In this document: one piece after another, positions 14,201 to 17,316 of the stretch | Layout: each line of letters begins with the position of its first letter | Position numbering within the stretch: position 1 is the first letter of the stretch | Assembly (NCBI GenBank): GCA_002309575.1 | Contig: DBXP01000033.1 | Coordinates: forward strand, 1-17,316 | Origin: a bacterium UBP6_UBA1209 | GTDB taxonomy: Bacteria; UBP6; UBA1177 | DNA: 17,316 nt | Direction of reading: 5' to 3' | Notes under the pieces: model-generated | What the model was told of the DNA's origin: nothing | The model's input: the letters and a program-made list of their open reading frames with translations, nothing else | The model's database searches: none | Program-made: the position numbers and the translations under genes

Positions 14201-16232
14201 CGATATCGATGTGCTGATGGCGGATTCGATAACATCATGGCGTGTCACTGCGCTTGCGAACAGCATCACCGGCGGAGTCGGCAGTATGCTCGGCAGCATC
14301 AGGGTCTTCCAGGATTTCTTCGTCGATATCGACTTCCCGGTTTTCCTTACCCAGAACGATGAGATTTCGGTCCCGGTCGGGATATACAACTACCTCGGCG
14401 AAGATCAGCACGTTACCCTCGAAGCCCAGTCAGAGCCTTGGTTCGAGATGGCCGGAGACCCCGTGATAGAGGTCGATGTCCCTGCAAATTCCGTCTCGGC
14501 GGTCTACTTCCCGATCCGCGTCCTTAAGATAGGCGAGCACAGCCTCACCGTCATCGCGCAGGGCTCGAGGATGTCCGACGCGATCAAGCGCAGCGTCACC
14601 GTCAAACCCGACGGGATCATGGCTGAGAGCACGAGGAGCGAGCTTCTTGACAGCAATAAAAACATAACCCTTACGATCCCCGCAGAGGCGATCCCGGATA
14701 GTGCCGAGCTCTTTGTTAAGATCTATCCCGGCATGATGTCGCAGGCGATAGAGGGGCTTGATTCCATGCTTGAGATCCCTTACGGCTGCTTCGAGCAGAC
14801 GACCTCGACGACCTATCCGAACGTTCTCGTGCTCCAGTATATGGCGAAGGCAGGGAACATCACACCGGAGATCGAACTGAAGGCGAGAGACTACATCTCG
14901 CAGGGTTACCAGAGGCTTCTGACATACGAGGTCAACGGCGGCGGCTTCGAATGGTTCGGCGACGAGCCGGCTCACTTTGTCCTGACTTCGCTCGGCCTTC
15001 TCGAGTTCGTCGATATGAGCAAGGTCCACGAGGTCGATCCCAGACTGATCACACGGACGGCGGCATGGATGGCTTCTCAGCAGAACCCCGACGGCTCCTT
15101 CAACACGAACAACGGTCCGGCCTACGATGTCGCGACAACGGACATACAGGCTTCGGCTCTCCGCTCGACGGCGTACGGCGCGTGGGCTTTGACGAGTGCT
15201 GAACTGGAGGAGACCGCGAGATCCAAGGCAGTAAGCTATATCGAGTCGAAAATCAAGGGCAACGAGGATACCTACACTATGGCGCTGGCTGCGATCGCGC
15301 TTCTCGGGAACGGCGGAAGTTCGTCAAAAATAGAGATGCTGGTAAACAAGCTCCTTGAACAGAAAATAGAGGACGAAGATCAGGGTATCCACTGGGAACA
15401 GTCAACAAATACAGAAACTTACGGCTATGGTGACAGCGCGGAAATCGAGACGACGTCGCTTGTCGGACTGCTTCTTCTGGAGAAGGGCGGTCATGCCGAC
15501 GTGACTGCAAAAATCCTTAACTGGATCATCCGTCATAAAGATTCTATCGGCAACTGGGGCGCGACCCAGGCAACGATCTCGGCGCTCAAATTCTTGGTCA
15601 AGAGCCTTGATTCCTCTACTGAATCCGAGACGAATGCGACGATCCGCGTAAAGGCTAACGAATCGCCCGAAACACTTGTCCAGATCGAGCCGGAAAATTC
15701 GGATGTCCTCAGACTGATCGATCTCAAGGAGCATCTTGTCTACGGGGAAAACAACATCGCAATCAAGTTCGAAGGCACCGGCAGCATGATGTATCAGGCG
15801 ACCGCGACGTGGTATGTTCCCGCTGAGGCTGACACCCACTCCGGTCCGCTCGAGATCAGCGTAAGCTACGACAAGACGAACCTTTCGGTCAACGACACGG
15901 TAGATGTCACGGTCGATATAAAGAACGTAAGCGGATCCGGAGTCACGATGATCCTCGCAACGATCGGGATCGCCCCGGGCTTCACGCTGATCCCCTACCT
16001 GCTTGACCATGCGATCGAGAACAGCGATCTCCTCCAGCGCTACGAAACGACTCCGAGGCATCTGATCCTCTACCTCAGCCACATCGATGCCGGAGAGACG
16101 GCGACACTCAGATATCAGCTGATGGCCGACTACCCGATCGAGGCTTCGACCGGCGAAGCGACCGTTCATCCCTATTACAATCCTGAGGAAAAATTCAGCG
16201 AGGCAGCTCAGCGCCTGAATGTAGCTCAATAG
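11295..16232 (+). CDS. Thioester alpha-2-macroglobulin lipoprotein, animal-like architecture
   Basis: This 1645-residue protein is probably a protease-trapping macroglobulin anchored to the cell surface. A signal peptide with lipobox LLGC gives lipid Cys20, and Ser at +2 favours the outer membrane. Macroglobulin domains include TTDKPLYQPGQT (from 271) and RYVLPKFDI (from 363); both strings are hallmarks of animal A2M. The bait region falls at about 765-945. WFPETLYF (from 950) begins the segment that precedes the CUB/thioester part in A2M. The thioester site is PYGCFEQ with Cys1165 and Gln1168 intact (CFEQ instead of CGEQ). A helical toroid follows (about 1140-1450) and the C-terminus resembles the receptor-binding domain. 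Only four Cys exist: 20, 825, 890 and 1165. No pbpC gene is adjacent, unlike many enterobacterial homologues. Weak promoter-like boxes lie at 11219-11247. Confidence 0.92.
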   Translation: MKHRFTVIITVFLLFLLLGCSKSNSGSNAIDPFGEIDPELDRIIELDGVSVNESHIFIYFSNDKYFLNVPVTLESGRSPLNADVTVSVDTLSGESVSDMKRSSKAEITDKTEKLDIDLGKDYLPAAEELPKLVLKYSLKWGNKKLSGAVSMFRISPRTKTQVLGADTIVDGEESIFRIFVNDMLSGSPVDGTSDVMKKDISAELFSGDTPLGKFSAKVDEFGMATLPLSLEELSSPYLKMVVTTETAYGTKSVVVPLHATSRAEGAKTLLTTDKPLYQPGQTIHIRTLSLQQGTKEPLADVDFTFEITDPKGNKVFKEHGKTSEFGIYSTDFKLASLVNLGNYTISALINGEKAAEKTVTVERYVLPKFDIAVSFDKGFYMPGDTVKAMLSSNYFYGKPVSKGALHVEVRTTDVSENIIQIIDATLSENGEYSFNANLPYYLTGSALDQGAASVKFEITVTDTADHTQSVVKSVKVVQDPINIALVPAAGKILPGVGQRMYLILTDPLGAPVASAAKLEFGDETEEIVVDESGFAEFDLLIPEEGRVLVTVAANGKSVTRDFRFTSDGSSEFIFIATDSPIYDAEDEVELEIFTGYDPSTKQPELMPDRAYLDIVADGQIRSTRTIVLEEGRGLLKLDLDETMHGVVEFLAYYLTKEGNIIRASKAVYVRKASSLNVNFTTDKEEYKPRETAKARFEVKDAEGNPVTAALGVSMVDEAVFHVMDFLPGMEKTYFDVESAVMESNYAIYGTSYNEIVTPVDDEEQEEEIEKRAEAFFADNAGNLTHGVSAEDYSEYERLLRNYSEEAVEAKAQKFAEENHFSPDDCENSGFNEEKLSQLLKNPKYADPWGNIMKGEISWSSRNWIDVTLTSAGPDEIAGSGDDIETDVEICERSYKGGDGDDTYEDGSVDVDTGDNGGGWDTGDPGDPWEEPSADPGEDDNHGSSVKVREWFPETLYFNPQLITDENGVADIDVLMADSITSWRVTALANSITGGVGSMLGSIRVFQDFFVDIDFPVFLTQNDEISVPVGIYNYLGEDQHVTLEAQSEPWFEMAGDPVIEVDVPANSVSAVYFPIRVLKIGEHSLTVIAQGSRMSDAIKRSVTVKPDGIMAESTRSELLDSNKNITLTIPAEAIPDSAELFVKIYPGMMSQAIEGLDSMLEIPYGCFEQTTSTTYPNVLVLQYMAKAGNITPEIELKARDYISQGYQRLLTYEVNGGGFEWFGDEPAHFVLTSLGLLEFVDMSKVHEVDPRLITRTAAWMASQQNPDGSFNTNNGPAYDVATTDIQASALRSTAYGAWALTSAELEETARSKAVSYIESKIKGNEDTYTMALAAIALLGNGGSSSKIEMLVNKLLEQKIEDEDQGIHWEQSTNTETYGYGDSAEIETTSLVGLLLLEKGGHADVTAKILNWIIRHKDSIGNWGATQATISALKFLVKSLDSSTESETNATIRVKANESPETLVQIEPENSDVLRLIDLKEHLVYGENNIAIKFEGTGSMMYQATATWYVPAEADTHSGPLEISVSYDKTNLSVNDTVDVTVDIKNVSGSGVTMILATIGIAPGFTLIPYLLDHAIENSDLLQRYETTPRHLILYLSHIDAGETATLRYQLMADYPIEASTGEATVHPYYNPEEKFSEAAQRLNVAQ
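14024..14062 (+). repeat. 12-bp direct repeat in the acidic bait-region linker
   Basis: GGATACCGGTGA occurs at 14024-14035 and 14051-14062, 27 bases apart, so it stays in frame and repeats part of the Gly/Asp-rich linker of the macroglobulin. It may reflect in-frame duplication in a low-complexity stretch. Confidence 0.6.
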
Positions 16233-16240
16233 AATTAACT

Positions 16241-16284
16241 AAAAGTCCGGCGATCCTGTCTTGTACGATTTTCCGGACTTTTTT
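16241..16284 (+). terminator. Intrinsic terminator after the macroglobulin gene
   Basis: AAAAGTCCGG (16241-16250) pairs perfectly with CCGGACTTTT (16273-16282) across a 22-base loop, and the T run continues to 16284. The GGAGG site of the next gene begins two bases after the T run, so this could also act as an attenuator or translational control element for that gene. Confidence 0.7.
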
Positions 16285-16296
16285 CGGAGGATAAAA

Positions 16297-17136
16297 ATGC
16301 CAAATCCAAAAAACATATCTATTTTTGAAGACACAGTGAACCTTGTTCAGCATACAAAACGTCTGCAGGAAGCAGTCGCCGCAAGCCTGAGATCGCAAAA
16401 ATTCATCGCGGAGAACGATCCACTGCCGGACGGGAGACTTATCCGGCGCTTTGAAGAGCCCGCGCAGATCATCGTGAGCAAAAAACGCACCTTCGAGGCA
16501 ACTTCCGCTTACGCCGGAAAGGGCGACAAACTGTGCGCACTCAATTTCGCTTCCGCATCAAATCCGGGAGGAGGGGTCGTGAACGGCTCCAGTGCGCAGG
16601 AAGAGTCTTTGTGCCGTGTCTCCACGCTCTATTTTACTCTCGATACCGACGAAAACTGGAAGCGCTTCTACAAGCCGCACAGGATAAGCCGTGACCCGAT
16701 CCACAACGACGATATTATCTACACACCAGACATCGTCGTTTTCAAAACGGACTCATCTTCCCCCGAGCGCATGGCGGAAAACGAATGGTTTGACTGCGAC
16801 GTGATCACCTGCGCCGCGCCGAATCTACGCGATCCGGTCAACCGCTACAATTCAGGTGACGGAAGCGAACGGCTCCTGCTCTCTGATGATGAACTCGCCA
16901 GCGTCCACAGAAAACGCGACCGGCGGATTTTTGATGTCGCCGTGCAGAATAAAGTCGATGTGCTCGTTCTGGGTGCTTTCGGCTGCGGAGCCTTCAGAAA
17001 CAGTCCGGCCGTGGTCGCCGATGTGATGCTTTCGCTCGCAAAAGAGTATGAGCACGCCTTCAAGACGATCGAGTTTGCGGTATACTGCCCGCCGTTCGAC
17101 GACACGAATTACAGAATTTTTTCAAAATTGTCGTAA
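16297..17136 (+). CDS. Microbial-type poly(ADP-ribose) glycohydrolase (PARG, TIGR02452-like)
   Basis: The 279-residue protein carries the bacterial PARG signature GGG-x6-QEE: NPGGGVVNGSSAQEE, with Gly91-93 and catalytic Glu102/Glu103. Later it has GAFGCGAFRNSP (226-237), the macro-domain loop that holds the diphosphate of ADP-ribose. The fold and motifs match microbial-type PARG (TIGR02452/DUF2263), which removes ADP-ribose from modified targets. The start is ATG 16297 with GGAGG six bases upstream; the longer frame from TTG 16261 would run through the terminator stem. No signal peptide is seen, so it is cytoplasmic. No ADP-ribosyltransferase is visible nearby, so its substrate is unknown. 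Phage defence, toxin reversal or stress signalling are all possible. Confidence 0.9.
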   Translation: MPNPKNISIFEDTVNLVQHTKRLQEAVAASLRSQKFIAENDPLPDGRLIRRFEEPAQIIVSKKRTFEATSAYAGKGDKLCALNFASASNPGGGVVNGSSAQEESLCRVSTLYFTLDTDENWKRFYKPHRISRDPIHNDDIIYTPDIVVFKTDSSSPERMAENEWFDCDVITCAAPNLRDPVNRYNSGDGSERLLLSDDELASVHRKRDRRIFDVAVQNKVDVLVLGAFGCGAFRNSPAVVADVMLSLAKEYEHAFKTIEFAVYCPPFDDTNYRIFSKLS

Positions 17137-17239
17137 CGGCGTCTCGTCGTAACGATTTAAATAAATCTTGACTTCTTATTTTTAAATCTGAAAATTAAGT
17201 GTTGATGTTTTTTTAATTCTAATTTTTGGAGATTGAAAA

Positions 17240-17316
17240 ATGGAAATTAAAGTTCCGAGTTTTTATTGGCTTGATACTTGGGTTTTTGGCAACATAATTC
17301 AAATTGCTACACAAGA
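17240..17316 (+). CDS. 5' end of an unidentified gene, cut by the window end
   Basis: ATG at 17240 is preceded by GGAG at 17228-17231 and opens a frame that runs to the window edge (25 full codons). The visible start, MEIKVPSFYWLDTWVFGN, is aromatic and not a signal peptide. It faintly resembles the N-terminus of four-helix-bundle (S23/intervening-sequence type) proteins, but 25 residues are too few to name it. The upstream 103 bases are A/T-rich and contain a possible -35 (TTGACT, 17168-17173) without a clear -10. Confidence 0.5.
   Translation, partial: MEIKVPSFYWLDTWVFGNIIQIATQ

Overview
The window looks like a chromosomal segment of a Gram-negative bacterium. It carries two lipoproteins with lipobox cysteines, an OmpA-family outer-membrane protein and a MopE-type secreted protein. 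The mix of an OmpA with a myxobacteria-like barrel, DRDGDGYG repeats, an Asp/Ser-rich lipoprotein linker and a large alpha-2-macroglobulin suggests a Myxococcota or other 'deltaproteobacterial' lineage of moderate G+C. That placement is inference from family resemblance, not from a marker-gene tree. Ribosome-binding sites are strong (GGAGG) and several genes start with TTG. No insertion sequence, CRISPR array or prophage gene is visible, and no gene-free stretch exceeds 300 bases.

Layout. 1-560 (-): 5' part of an Asp/Ser-rich lipoprotein with its own good promoter. 716-6776 (-): a tight acpP - fabF - UvrA-like operon. The last gene encodes a 1524-residue protein with four ABC ATPase domains, best read as two class II (UvrA2/DrrC-like) modules fused in tandem. 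6777-6889: divergent promoter region. 6890-7627 (+): secreted Cys/Asp-rich MopE-repeat protein, whose stop overlaps the stop of the convergent pth. 7624-8899 (-): tRNA-Gln(TTG) - rplY - pth, a translation cluster driven by one strong promoter whose predicted start point falls on a terminator-like hairpin. 9094-9693 (+): HAD-IB phosphatase. 9756-11168 (+): OmpA-family protein. 11295-16232 (+): a 1645-residue thioester alpha-2-macroglobulin lipoprotein. 16297-17136 (+): microbial-type poly(ADP-ribose) glycohydrolase. 17240-17316 (+): start of a further gene, cut by the window end.

How the genes fit together. acpP and fabF supply acyl-carrier and chain-elongation functions and are translationally linked to the UvrA-like ATPase, an unusual partner. 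rplY, pth and tRNA-Gln form a translation group. The OmpA-like protein and the macroglobulin are envelope proteins; the macroglobulin probably traps foreign proteases at the cell surface. The two most interesting items are the tandem class II UvrA in an acp-fabF operon, and the macroglobulin. The latter resembles animal A2M across its length and carries in its bait region a cysteine-bracketed insert resembling the calcium loop of type II secretion pseudopilin GspG.
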